Shown here one piece after another: positions 54,590-63,631 of a DNA stretch of 64,000 nt. Both the position numbers and the translations under genes were made by a program. The notes under the pieces were generated by a model. The model was not told the DNA's origin, did not search any database, and worked only from the letters and a program-made list of their open reading frames with translations. Every line of letters begins with the position of its first letter. Position 1 is the first letter of the stretch. The stretch is from Methanocalculus alkaliphilus (GTDB lineage Archaea > Halobacteriota > Methanomicrobia > Methanomicrobiales > Methanocorpusculaceae): assembly GCF_024170505.1 (NCBI RefSeq), contig NZ_JALJYG010000002.1, positions 124,001-188,000 of the forward strand, written 5' to 3'.

Positions 54590-55207
54590 ATGGGCAGACT
54601 CGATCCCGGGATCCTCAGGGAGGCATGGAACACCGATTACCGGAAGAGGGGCGCACTCTACGGGGGGGTCCCATTCCAACTGCCCGACCTCCCGCCAAAG
54701 ACCCGTATCCTCGATCTTGGATGCGGGAATGGGAAACACCTTCCGGCGATGGAGGGGAGAGGCTGGGCGATCACCGGTCTCGATGCAGCAGAGGAGGCGG
54801 TCAGACTCTGCAGAAGACGAAATGTGGATCTCATCGTCGGGGATGGCTGTCATCTCCCCTTCAGGGAGGGGATATTTGGCGCAGTCATCGGAATCCATAT
54901 CCTCGGTCATCTGACGGTACAAGGCCGGCCGCTCATGCTGGGGGAAGTTCAACGCGTTCTGGAAGCAGGTGGGGCATTTCACTGCACAGTTTTTTCGAGG
55001 AACGATATGCGGTGCGGGAAAGGTGAGGAGGTTGAACCCTTCACCTTCCTGCGCCAGGGTATTATCACCCACTACTTCACCGAAGAAGAGCTCAGAACTC
55101 TTGGAGAACCCTTTGAGGAGATTCGGATCACCAGGGAGAGCCATCAGGTGCGGCTTTCCGGGGAGTGCCATACACGGGAGTATCTCCATGCTGTCTTCAG
55201 CAGATGA
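54590..55207 (+). CDS. Class I SAM-dependent methyltransferase
   Basis: A 205-residue small methyltransferase. Motif I ILDLGCGNGKHLPAM is at about 39-53, GLDAAEEAV is motif II, VGDGCHLPFREGIFGAVIGIHILGHL covers motifs III and IV. The substrate is unknown. It starts only 8-38 bases from the divergent MFS start, so the two share a promoter region. Its end overlaps the converging RNase J-like gene by 11 bases. Confidence 0.85.
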   Translation: MGRLDPGILREAWNTDYRKRGALYGGVPFQLPDLPPKTRILDLGCGNGKHLPAMEGRGWAITGLDAAEEAVRLCRRRNVDLIVGDGCHLPFREGIFGAVIGIHILGHLTVQGRPLMLGEVQRVLEAGGAFHCTVFSRNDMRCGKGEEVEPFTFLRQGIITHYFTEEELRTLGEPFEEIRITRESHQVRLSGECHTREYLHAVFSR

Positions 55208-56699
55208 TCGCTTCCCCGGTCTCCGGAATAACAACCTGCTCCCATCGTTTTGAAAACCATTCCGGGGCGGTTGTATGGACCGGAATGATCAGATCGGGAT
55301 CGATCCTGTCAACGATAGCCTCGAGATCACCGGGAGAGGCATGCCCGGATGCGTGGAACCCGGATGAACCGGGTGATCTGCCGGGGAGACCATGGCACCT
55401 GATTCCGAAGCGGTCGAGCCACTGATGGAGACGGGCCGCATCAAGAGCCATCTCCTCATTGAAGGCTTCGCATGTCGAATAGATATAGGTCCCGCCCTCT
55501 GGATCGATATCCGGGAGTGCAACGAGATCATACAGTGAGAAGCAGAGAATGTAGCCGCCGGGATCCCGCTTCACCTCTTCTGAAGAGACCGGGGAAATAT
55601 GCTCAGATAACCCCTTCTTCCATCCAGCCATACGGGGATCGGAAAATCCCCCATGCATCATAAGCGAGGGGAGAAGGTTCAAGTGGCCGCAGGCTGCCAT
55701 TGCCTGGAGGAGATAGGCATCCTTTGCTGTAACGACAAGCTGCCGTCCGCATCTCTCTGCGATCTCCTGAAATATCGCCAGCCTCTCGATATTCCGCGGA
55801 GAGAAGTCTGCAATAACCAGTCCATTCTCTTCTGCGACAACTGCCCGGCAGTTCCAGGCAACCTCCTCCTCCGAGACCTCTGAATACGAAGGCTCTTCTT
55901 CACGTGAGAGCCGGGTCCCTTCGATGATGAGGGTTCCCATGGCCCTTGCAGCATCCACAAACCGTGATGTGCCGGTATTCTCCCTGCCATGCGTCCTGAT
56001 GTCCCCTGTATAGGCGATGGAGAGATCGCCACCCAGAAGAAACCCGGTTGCCCCGGGGATGGAGTGATCAACCGGACAGGCGTCGATGGAGAACGGAATC
56101 TTCGATTCATCCAAAGCTGAGACGGATGCAGTGATGGTGGCTCCCTTCCCCTGTGGGATGGTTGATATGAGGGAACTGAAGGAGTCGGTCATTGCATCTG
56201 TGACGATGAGATCGCGCCCGATGGCCTCCTTTCTCCCGGATATAAGGGTCCGTTCATCATGGGGGATCCGCTCTTTTGTGTAGATACAGTCAGAACCCAT
56301 CCTGGCAGGTCCGGAGTCCTGCATCGCCTTGATGAGACCAAGGGTGGTTCCTGATGCCACAAGAGGAATTGCTGTATCAAGCATCCCGGCAAGGCCGACA
56401 TGATCCATATGTGCATGAGAGAGGAGAAGGGCATCAATTGGGATCTCCGGCATCCCGTTCAGGGTGAGATCTGCCGGGGTGAGATCCTGCCGATAATTTG
56501 CAATTGGCGGGAGGAGGCCGAGATGGAGATAGTCATAGATTCCCCGGCCGCTCCTTGGGGTTAAGAAATCCCCATAGAATCGTGAGTATATTGAGAAGTC
56601 GATACCAAAGTCGAGGAGGAGACCGTATGATCCCTCCCTGATATGAATCTTGTTCCCACCAATGGAACCGGCCCCTCCAAAGATCGTCACCTGCGCCAT
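55197..56699 (-). CDS. RNase J-like beta-CASP metallo-beta-lactamase nuclease
   Basis: A 500-residue beta-CASP protein. The metal motif SHAHMDHVG has H95, H97, D99, H100. PVDHSIPGATGF and YTGDIRTHG supply further ligands, and the beta-CASP segment carries HASGHASPGDLEAIVDRI and PVHTT near the end. Such enzymes act as 5'-3' exo- or endoribonucleases. Euryarchaea have RNase J plus CPSF-like relatives; this one lacks KH domains, so RNase J-like fits better. Monocistronic. Confidence 0.78.
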   Translation of the reverse strand: MAQVTIFGGAGSIGGNKIHIREGSYGLLLDFGIDFSIYSRFYGDFLTPRSGRGIYDYLHLGLLPPIANYRQDLTPADLTLNGMPEIPIDALLLSHAHMDHVGLAGMLDTAIPLVASGTTLGLIKAMQDSGPARMGSDCIYTKERIPHDERTLISGRKEAIGRDLIVTDAMTDSFSSLISTIPQGKGATITASVSALDESKIPFSIDACPVDHSIPGATGFLLGGDLSIAYTGDIRTHGRENTGTSRFVDAARAMGTLIIEGTRLSREEEPSYSEVSEEEVAWNCRAVVAEENGLVIADFSPRNIERLAIFQEIAERCGRQLVVTAKDAYLLQAMAACGHLNLLPSLMMHGGFSDPRMAGWKKGLSEHISPVSSEEVKRDPGGYILCFSLYDLVALPDIDPEGGTYIYSTCEAFNEEMALDAARLHQWLDRFGIRCHGLPGRSPGSSGFHASGHASPGDLEAIVDRIDPDLIIPVHTTAPEWFSKRWEQVVIPETGEAIIC

Positions 56700-56770
56700 A
56701 CTACAGGATTGATCAACGATAAGAAAAAGTATTCGAAGAGAGCGTATCTCTTCTGGGATCAGCAGCTCCC

Positions 56771-57529
56771 TTATTCTTTCTGTCCTGATGAGAAGACCGG
56801 GGAGCGATAGACGATACCGGTCGCATTATCCCGTGTCACTGCGAGGACTCGATTCATGAGCCGTCTGAGGATCCCGGCCGGATCATCCCTGAGCGATTCA
56901 CAGCTGAGGATCTGCTCATCAAGGTGTTCATAAAAACCATCCGATGCAAGGAGGAGAACATCACCTGGATGAAGGCTGATGCTCTTCATCGAAACGGTGA
57001 AGTCCCCACCAATACTCCGCGTGATATATGATCGCAGCGGGTGATGGATCACTTCGCTTGAGTCGAGGAGGCCACGCTGCACCATCTCGGCGACAAGCGA
57101 GTGGTCACGGGTGACGGAGACGACACGGCCGGAGAGATGGTATGCACGGGAATCTCCGGTATGTGCAATGATAGCTTTATTTCTCCTGATGAAGGCGGCG
57201 ACGAGCGTCGTCCCCATCCCTTTTGCATTACCGGTCGCCGCAGTCTTGACGGCTCTATCTGCCGCTATAAATCCTTCTTCAAGTATACGGTGAAATTCCT
57301 CATTTTTGAGACCCCCTGTGTATGCCTCAGAAAAATGGTCACGCAGTGCCGTGATGGCTATTGATGAGGCCCGATCACCTGCAACCTGCCCACCGATACC
57401 ATCTGCAACCGCAATAAGATAGCCATCCGGAAGAGGGAGGATCGTAAAAGAGTCCTCGTTTGCCGGCCTCCCCCCCCGACATGTGAGACCTGCTATCTCA
57501 CTCCCGATCGTCATCATCCGCCCGATCAT
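56771..57529 (-). CDS. PP2C-family Ser/Thr protein phosphatase
   Basis: A roughly 252-residue PPM phosphatase. The metal and phosphate residues are in RPANEDSF near residue 20, VADGIGGQVAGDRAS, AHTGDSRAYHL, LLASDGFYEHL and the late DNATGIV. PP2C enzymes are uncommon in methanogens and usually act with a Hanks-type kinase; no kinase gene is in this window. The N-terminus is uncertain: ATG at 57529 or 57517, while the first possible start (57541) is TTG. Confidence 0.85.
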   Translation of the reverse strand: MIGRMMTIGSEIAGLTCRGGRPANEDSFTILPLPDGYLIAVADGIGGQVAGDRASSIAITALRDHFSEAYTGGLKNEEFHRILEEGFIAADRAVKTAATGNAKGMGTTLVAAFIRRNKAIIAHTGDSRAYHLSGRVVSVTRDHSLVAEMVQRGLLDSSEVIHHPLRSYITRSIGGDFTVSMKSISLHPGDVLLLASDGFYEHLDEQILSCESLRDDPAGILRRLMNRVLAVTRDNATGIVYRSPVFSSGQKE

Positions 57530-57606
57530 TGCTTTCCCCAAACCCCGAATTTCTCCCGGAGAGTCTTCATATGAATAACAATAGTAGCATCGCTGCCTAC
57601 ATTACT

Positions 57607-58056
57607 TCAACCTTTCCAATTATTCCCGATGCCGGTTGCTGCAATCACCCTTTTTACTATGGGTATTCCCCCGTCAATATAAAGGGCGCCAATCAGCGCC
57701 TCGAAGCATTCGGCAAGAACCCTCCCTGACTGCCATATCTCCTGGCTCTTCTCCCCCTTCCCCCAGAGGACATATGTACTGAGATCAAGAGATTCTGCGG
57801 CCATTCTGAGGCGAAGCATATTGACGGCATGTACCTTCCGGTTCGTAATAATACCTTTGTCAGACTCGCCAGATGCAATGATATCCTCGATAACAAGAAG
57901 ATCAATCACCGCATCGCCAAGGACGGCGAGCGCATCCATATGCTGCCCATCCGGGAGGCCGGTTTCGCGTGCGTATGCTGAGCGGGTGAGGGCGCGGGTG
58001 AGGAGGGTGGGATCATTGAAGGTGTGGTTGATGCGGGATTCAAGCGGGGTTGTCAT
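57607..58056 (-). CDS. Ribonuclease III-like domain protein
   Basis: A 149-residue protein with an RNase III fold: the signature AVLGDAVIDLLV corresponds to LEFLGDAVL, and AECFEALIGALYIDGG matches the second metal-binding motif. The first acidic residue of the signature is changed (Asp-Ala-Leu-Ala in place of Arg-Leu-Glu-Phe), and there is no dsRNA-binding domain, as in mini-III. RNase III is rare in archaea. I chose the ATG at 58056 since a TATA-like TGATTTTATT lies about 25-34 nt upstream, giving a leaderless transcript. Confidence 0.7.
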   Translation of the reverse strand: MTTPLESRINHTFNDPTLLTRALTRSAYARETGLPDGQHMDALAVLGDAVIDLLVIEDIIASGESDKGIITNRKVHAVNMLRLRMAAESLDLSTYVLWGKGEKSQEIWQSGRVLAECFEALIGALYIDGGIPIVKRVIAATGIGNNWKG

Positions 58057-58200
58057 CCCGGAATATGGGTCAACCAATGGAATAAAATCATTGAAGCTGG
58101 AAAGCAGGTGACAACCCGTATAACTCTGAATCACCCGGCAATATATTCACAGAGCTTTTTAATAAACTATAATTACCTTAAATCAAGTACAATGACATGA

Positions 58201-59151
58201 ATGAGCCTCCGGAATCCCCTCATCCTTATCGCCCTCTCTGTCACCCTCCTCCTGAGCATGGCAGCTGCCGTCCTGACCGGGCCGACCAGCATTCCGATCG
58301 GCTCCATCCTTACAAACCCAGTCTATTATCAGATCATCTCTGAGATACGGCTCCCGCGTGTCATCGCCGCCGTGCTTGTCGGGGCAGCGCTTGCAACTGC
58401 AGGAACAGCTATGCAGGGGCTCTTCAGGAATCCGATGGCCGATCCCTATATCATCGGAACATCCGCTGGAGGGTCACTGGGGGCAGCAATCTCCATCGTC
58501 TTCCTTGCAGGCCTTGGCCTCCCCGTCTTCGCCTTCATTGGTGCGATCGGAGCGACCTTCCTGGTCTATATGATTGCACGGAGGGGAGGGAAGGTCCCGG
58601 TTGAGACGCTTCTCCTGACCGGGGTTGCCCTCTCGATGTTCCTCTCGGCGATGCTCTCATTTCTCATGTATACCGCGGGAAAGAGCCTGCACCAGATCAT
58701 CTTCTGGCTGATGGGGGGATTCTGGACGGTCTCCTGGAGCCAGGTTCATGTGGGTCTTCTGATTCCCATCGGATGTGTCGCAATCTACATCTTCGCCCGT
58801 GATATCAACATCATCTCCCTTGGAGAAGAGGAGGCGATGCATCTCGGTGTCAATGTGGAGCAGCTCAAAGTGATCCTCCTCTTCATCAGCTCATTGCTTG
58901 CAGGGATTGCCGTCTCCATCGCGGGTGCGATAGGGTTCATCGGGCTGATCACCCCGCATATCATGAGAAATATCGTGGGTCCTGATCACCGGGTGCTCCT
59001 CCCTGCCGCCATACTCGCCGGGAGCATCCTCCTTCTCTGGGCTGATACCTTTGCACGGACATTCGGCAACGAGATGCCGGTTGGGATCATCACCTCATTC
59101 TTCGGGGCACCCTTCTTCATGTATCTCCTCAGGAGGCGGATGCGGGCATGA
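58201..59151 (+). CDS. btuC: Corrinoid ABC transporter permease
   Basis: A 316-residue FecCD-type permease with about ten helices. Conserved features are RLPRVIAAVLVGAALATAGTAMQGLFRNPMADPYIIGTSAGG, the EEAMHLGVNVEQLK coupling loop and FIGLITPHIMRNIVGPDHR. With BtuF and BtuD it imports corrinoids, which methanogens need for methyltransferases. Its TGA overlaps the btuD ATG in an ATGA. Confidence 0.9.
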   Translation: MSLRNPLILIALSVTLLLSMAAAVLTGPTSIPIGSILTNPVYYQIISEIRLPRVIAAVLVGAALATAGTAMQGLFRNPMADPYIIGTSAGGSLGAAISIVFLAGLGLPVFAFIGAIGATFLVYMIARRGGKVPVETLLLTGVALSMFLSAMLSFLMYTAGKSLHQIIFWLMGGFWTVSWSQVHVGLLIPIGCVAIYIFARDINIISLGEEEAMHLGVNVEQLKVILLFISSLLAGIAVSIAGAIGFIGLITPHIMRNIVGPDHRVLLPAAILAGSILLLWADTFARTFGNEMPVGIITSFFGAPFFMYLLRRRMRA

Positions 59152-60419
59152 AGGCAGTTGAGATCACCGGGCTGGATGTCCGTTATGGAGCAGCCAGAAT
59201 CCTCGAAGAGATAGCATTCTCAGCAGAGCAGGGGGAGATGATAGGGATCGTCGGTCCGAACGGCTCAGGAAAGACAACCCTTCTCAAGGCGATGAGCCGG
59301 ATCGTCACCCCTGAGTCCGGTGAGATCTACTATAATAATCAGGATATGGCGGATCTCACCTTCCGCCAGCTTGCCAGCGAGGTCGCCGTCGTTCCGCAGG
59401 AGATTGCCATCCAGTTCGATTATACCGTCAGGGAGATCGTAACGATGGGGAGGCACCCCTTCATCGGGAGATTTGCTTCCGAGAGCCGCGAGGATCATGC
59501 CATCTGCACCAGGGCGATGAAGCTGGCATCGGTTGATCATCTTGCCGAGACCTCAGTCAATGCCATCAGCGGGGGGGAGCGGCAGCGTGTCCTCATCGCC
59601 CGCGCACTTGCCCAGGAGCCAAAGGTTCTCCTCCTGGACGAAGCGACCTCAAACCTTGATATCAGCCACCAGATCGAGATCCTCAGCATTATCCGCCGCG
59701 AGACGGTCCGGGCATCGATCATCAGTGTCTTCCATGATCTCAACCTCGCTTCATCCTATTGTGACCGGATTCTGCTCCTGAAAGACCGGCAGATCCATGC
59801 GATGGGGCCGCCCGCAGAGGTGCTGACCAGGGAGAATATCCGGGCCGTCTATGGTGTGGATGTCATCGTCAGGAAGCACCCCCTCACCGGGAGACCCTAT
59901 ATCCTCCTGATGTATGATCATGAGAGGGGAGCTCCGCAATCCACAAGGATCCATATACTCTGTGGCGGAGGCACGGGATCGGAGCTGATGCAGACCCTCC
60001 ATGCACAGGGGATACAGATCACAACAGGTGTCCTCAATATTCTTGATTCAGACTATCTGACAGCAAAGGAGCTTGGGATTATGGTCATCAGCGAGCCGCC
60101 ATTCTCCCCGATATCAGAAGAGTCAGTATCCATACTGAAGAGATGCCTCACGGAGGCGGACCTCATCATCCTCCTGAATATGCCGATTGGGAGGGGCAAT
60201 ATAGAAAATATCAGGGTACTGAATGAATATAAAGAGAAGGTTGTGATGTATGGGATGGATACCGGTATCCAAGATTACTCCGGAGGAGAGGCGACCCGGC
60301 TCATCACTGATCTATGGGGGTGCGGAGCATTACGGATAGAAAGTCTCCAGGAGATACAGAACTTTCTTTCATCCAAACGATTCGATGAGAAAAATGATAA
60401 GTCCGGGGTGATCATATGA
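59148..60419 (+). CDS. btuD: Corrinoid ABC transporter ATPase with extra C-terminal domain
   Basis: A 423-residue protein. Residues 1 to about 250 are a complete ABC ATPase: Walker A GPNGSGKTT at 36-44, signature SGGERQRV near 145, LLLDEATSNLD near 165 and the switch His in FHDLNLA. From about residue 266 a second domain of some 150 residues follows (ILCGGGTGSELMQTL at its start), not part of normal BtuD/FecE proteins. It may bind a ligand or regulate transport; this is inference. A 33-codon ORF overlaps the stop. Confidence 0.88.
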   Translation: MKAVEITGLDVRYGAARILEEIAFSAEQGEMIGIVGPNGSGKTTLLKAMSRIVTPESGEIYYNNQDMADLTFRQLASEVAVVPQEIAIQFDYTVREIVTMGRHPFIGRFASESREDHAICTRAMKLASVDHLAETSVNAISGGERQRVLIARALAQEPKVLLLDEATSNLDISHQIEILSIIRRETVRASIISVFHDLNLASSYCDRILLLKDRQIHAMGPPAEVLTRENIRAVYGVDVIVRKHPLTGRPYILLMYDHERGAPQSTRIHILCGGGTGSELMQTLHAQGIQITTGVLNILDSDYLTAKELGIMVISEPPFSPISEESVSILKRCLTEADLIILLNMPIGRGNIENIRVLNEYKEKVVMYGMDTGIQDYSGGEATRLITDLWGCGALRIESLQEIQNFLSSKRFDEKNDKSGVII

Positions 60420-60517
60420 GATCGTCATATCGTATCTCTATCATCGGGGTGTTCCTCATTTTTTCGGTCGCAGTTGCCGGCTGTATGATCCTCCTCCATG
60501 GAAGGAGGGGGATCTGA
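60416..60517 (+). CDS. Possible 33-residue lipoprotein
   Basis: A very short ORF whose ATG overlaps the btuD TGA in an ATGA, the coupling pattern of this genome. It has a basic start, a hydrophobic run and a clean lipobox VAGC at Cys23, followed by only ten residues. If real, it would be a tiny membrane-anchored lipoprotein co-translated with btuD. If not, it is a chance reading of the 180-base gap before btuF, which contains nothing else except an A/T-rich stretch around 60535-60550. Confidence 0.3.
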   Translation: MRSSYRISIIGVFLIFSVAVAGCMILLHGRRGI

Positions 60518-60598
60518 CATCCCCACTAAACAATATTTTTTTTGTTTACAACAGACAAGTAGATCATCTTATCTCCTCCCCTCTCACATAGAAGAGGC

Positions 60599-61639
60599 AT
60601 GAAACCCAGTACAAGGATGATACTTCCTCTCCTCCTCCTTGTGACGCTGTCCGGACTCATCTCACCAGTCTGTGGTGCTGAGAACCCCGATCATGACCGG
60701 GTGATCAGAATCACCGATGATCAGGGGACTGTGATGACCTTCCAGGGGTATCCGCAACGCATCGTCTCTCTGGCACCCTCAAATACCGAGATCCTCTTTG
60801 CACTCGGACTTGGGGAGCGGGTTGTCGGGGTTGCCGATCTCTCGGATTACCCCCCTGAGGCGGCAGCGGTTCCACAGGTCGGCGGGTACAGCACCATCAG
60901 TGTCGAAAGGGTCGTTGCTCTTGAGCCTGATCTCATCGTCGGGGTGGAGGGCAACACCGAGGAGGTCCTCAGCCGTCTCCGTTCTATGGGGCATACCGTC
61001 ATCGTCCTCAGTCCGGAGACGATGGATGAGATCCTCGATAATATCAATCTCATCGGTGAGATCACCGGGGTCCGGGAGAGCGCTCTGGCTCTTACAAATG
61101 AATTAGAGCTGCGGACCACGACGATAACCGACAGGACAGAGGCGATTCCCGGACGCCCCACCGTGGCCCATGTCGTCTGGCATGAGCCGGTCTGGGTCTC
61201 GGGGGACCGGACATTCCAGAATGAGGTGATACGGGCTGCCGGAGGCGAGAATGTCTTTGCTCATCTCGACGAGTGGGAGATCGTCGGTCTTGAGGAGTTC
61301 ATCGTCACAAACCCCGATTACATCTTCGTCAGTTCAGGGACCGGGATGGGAACTGCAGGCCAGAATGTCATCTATCAGTATTTTATGACCGAACCGCGAT
61401 TCCAGAACCTCAATGCAGTCAAGAACCATCAGGTGATCCTCGTCGATGCCGATATCATCAGCCGTGCAGGCCCCCGGATCGTCGATGCACTTGAGGAGGT
61501 TGCAGCCGCGATACACCCTGAACTCTTTGACGCTACAACCGGGAAGGAGCATCCCCCTGCCGAAGCCCCGGTATCTCTCTTCACTCCTGCCATGGCACTC
61601 CTCCTGGCCACCGGGCTCTTCCTGGGGAGACGGGTGTGA
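60599..61639 (+). CDS. btuF: Corrinoid-binding protein of the ABC importer
   Basis: A 346-residue substrate-binding protein. It has a signal peptide (residues 1 to about 26), a class III periplasmic-binding fold with PQRIVSLAPSNTEILFALGLGERVVGV at the start and a mid linker helix, GGYSTISVERVVALEPDLIVG, and a C-terminal hydrophobic helix followed by GRRV, a membrane anchor typical of archaeal binding proteins. The stop overlaps the next start in a GTGA. Confidence 0.88.
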   Translation: MKPSTRMILPLLLLVTLSGLISPVCGAENPDHDRVIRITDDQGTVMTFQGYPQRIVSLAPSNTEILFALGLGERVVGVADLSDYPPEAAAVPQVGGYSTISVERVVALEPDLIVGVEGNTEEVLSRLRSMGHTVIVLSPETMDEILDNINLIGEITGVRESALALTNELELRTTTITDRTEAIPGRPTVAHVVWHEPVWVSGDRTFQNEVIRAAGGENVFAHLDEWEIVGLEEFIVTNPDYIFVSSGTGMGTAGQNVIYQYFMTEPRFQNLNAVKNHQVILVDADIISRAGPRIVDALEEVAAAIHPELFDATTGKEHPPAEAPVSLFTPAMALLLATGLFLGRRV

Positions 61640-62361
61640 CAGGGTCATCCACATACTGCCTCATCGATCATCCCCTTGATGAGGCACTCGCACTCCTCTC
61701 CGACTACACCAGCCGCGTTGAGATCCTCTCTGATGGCCTCCATTCGCTCTTCTATCATGAGGAGATCTGCTATTCATATGATCTCAAGTACAGCGTCCAT
61801 GCGCCATGCGGGGATATCAACCCTGCATCGGTGAATGAACGGATGCGACGGGCCTCTATTGAAGCACTGTCAGGTCTCTCCCTGATCGCAGATCGGATCG
61901 GTGCCGATCGTCTGGTCGTCCATCCGGGCCATCTCTTTGAGAGTGGGATGCGGGATGCCGCAGAGACCGCCCTTGACCGGTCGCTCGTCGATCTCGCAGC
62001 AGTACAGGAGGAGCGGGGGGTCAGGTTCGCACTAGAGAATATGGGGAGCTGGGACCCCTATCTCTTTAAAACGCCGGATTGTGCAGAAAGGATCACCAGT
62101 CTCGGTCTTGGGATCACCCTGGATCTCGGTCATGCCCATCTCAATGGCCTCGCCGGGGCATTTCTTGAGACCGATGGGATCATCCACCTCCACCTCCATG
62201 ACAACTGCGGGGTCTTTGACTCGCATAATGCCATTGGAAACGGAACGATCCCGTACCCGGATCTCATGCAGACATTTCCTGACGATGCAACGGCCGTCAT
62301 TGAGACGCAGCGGATGGATCAGTTCATTCAGAGTCTTCATTATCTTGACGGGCTCAACTGA
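61636..62361 (+). CDS. Sugar-phosphate-isomerase-like TIM-barrel protein
   Basis: A 241-residue AP endonuclease 2-type TIM barrel. Metal ligands are suggested by KYSVHAPCGDINPA, VVHPGHL, FALENMG, ITLDLGHAH, LHLHDNCG and a late AVIETQR. The family includes sugar isomerases and epimerases; the substrate here is unknown. It starts at a GTG overlapping the btuF stop, so it belongs to the corrinoid operon and may act on corrinoids or an associated ligand. Confidence 0.75.
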   Translation: MTGSSTYCLIDHPLDEALALLSDYTSRVEILSDGLHSLFYHEEICYSYDLKYSVHAPCGDINPASVNERMRRASIEALSGLSLIADRIGADRLVVHPGHLFESGMRDAAETALDRSLVDLAAVQEERGVRFALENMGSWDPYLFKTPDCAERITSLGLGITLDLGHAHLNGLAGAFLETDGIIHLHLHDNCGVFDSHNAIGNGTIPYPDLMQTFPDDATAVIETQRMDQFIQSLHYLDGLN

Positions 62362-62372
62362 CCCTCGCCAGC

Positions 62373-63602
62373 TCACCTCCCATACAGATTGATCATCCCG
62401 ATAAGATCCGTAAAGCCGCAGAATTCCATCTCAAGCACCCCGTCACGGGTCATCCCCATACTCGTCTCGGCATCGGCGGTGAGCATCTCAGGCCCACGGA
62501 TCACCTGCCGGTGAATGCCATCTGCCGAGAGGATCGCCTCGGCCTCGGGGAGGAAGACGAATGAACGGCCGGGGATGATGACCGTCCCGGCAAGGGTGCT
62601 CAGATCAAGCCCCCGGAGATCATCTGCGGTGATGAGGCAGGCGATCTCTTTTGCCACAGGGACGACATCGCCGCCGCCACAGGCATCAAGTATCTCCCGG
62701 ATGAAGGGGGCGGCGACACTCCCGGTGATGACGGAGGCGGTACCTTCCACCCGCGGAAGGCGGGCGATGAGATCCGGCTCATGCCGGATCGCAAACGGGG
62801 ATCCGATATCGGGATCGGCAAGCGGGGTCCCGGAGACCTTCATTGTACAGCATGCAGCCGCCGATGCGACCATGGCAGAGAACTCCTCCACCGTCTGAAC
62901 CGGATGATCAGCGATGATGGGACCATTTTCAAGGATCAGACCCTGATCGGTCGCATTGGCAAACCGCATCAGGATATGGCCTTTCACCCCGATCTCCTCA
63001 AGCCAGCGGCAGGTCTCCTCAAGGACCGTACCATCGTTGACACCAGGGAGGATCACCGAGGCGGCATAGACATCGATCTCTGAGGCCAGCCGCCGGATGA
63101 TCTCAAGAGAGACCTCCGGGGTCGGGTCATTCATGTATCGCTGCCTGAGCGCGGGATCGCTCGCAAAGACGGTGAATGAGATCTCGGTGAGCCCTGCTTC
63201 GATGAGAATATCGGCGATGCCGGGGTCGTCAAATCCTTTTCCGCTTGTATATCCGATATGCAGCGGAGCCTCCAGACTTGCAAGGAGATCAACAAGATCA
63301 AGGAACTCCGGGTAGCAGCTCGGGTCCCCGCCCCCGCTGATGGTGACGCGGGTGATATCTCCCCTGACAGACTGAATATCGGCAAGGACGGCATCTGCGA
63401 TCTCGCGGAGGGGTTTGAAGCCCGGATACTCTTCTTTCACACCCTTCCTGCAATAATCGCATCCCTTCATGAACGGAAGGCAGTACCTGCATCCAAATGC
63501 CGGGATCTCCTTCTTTCCTGTATGCCGGAAGTAGCAGTATGCACAGAAACCACGGCAGTCGATCCCCGGCCGCCCACCGATATCGACCGTCAGCTGAACC
63601 AT
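62373..63602 (-). CDS. mmp10: Methyl-coenzyme M reductase arginine methyltransferase
   Basis: A 409-residue B12-binding radical SAM protein, methanogenesis marker 10. It has the N-terminal QLTVDIGGRPGIDCRGFCAYCY with the cluster Cys16, Cys20, Cys23, an extra Cys-rich insert (FGCRYC...GCDYC), the barrel segment TISGGGDPSCYPE, and a late C-terminal domain. The family methylates an arginine of McrA, a modification found only in methanogens. It follows the DUF362 gene by 29 bases, so both are probably co-transcribed. Confidence 0.93.
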   Translation of the reverse strand: MVQLTVDIGGRPGIDCRGFCAYCYFRHTGKKEIPAFGCRYCLPFMKGCDYCRKGVKEEYPGFKPLREIADAVLADIQSVRGDITRVTISGGGDPSCYPEFLDLVDLLASLEAPLHIGYTSGKGFDDPGIADILIEAGLTEISFTVFASDPALRQRYMNDPTPEVSLEIIRRLASEIDVYAASVILPGVNDGTVLEETCRWLEEIGVKGHILMRFANATDQGLILENGPIIADHPVQTVEEFSAMVASAAACCTMKVSGTPLADPDIGSPFAIRHEPDLIARLPRVEGTASVITGSVAAPFIREILDACGGGDVVPVAKEIACLITADDLRGLDLSTLAGTVIIPGRSFVFLPEAEAILSADGIHRQVIRGPEMLTADAETSMGMTRDGVLEMEFCGFTDLIGMINLYGR

Positions 63603-63631
63603 TGGGAAATATTCGGTTCGAGAGGTTATAA

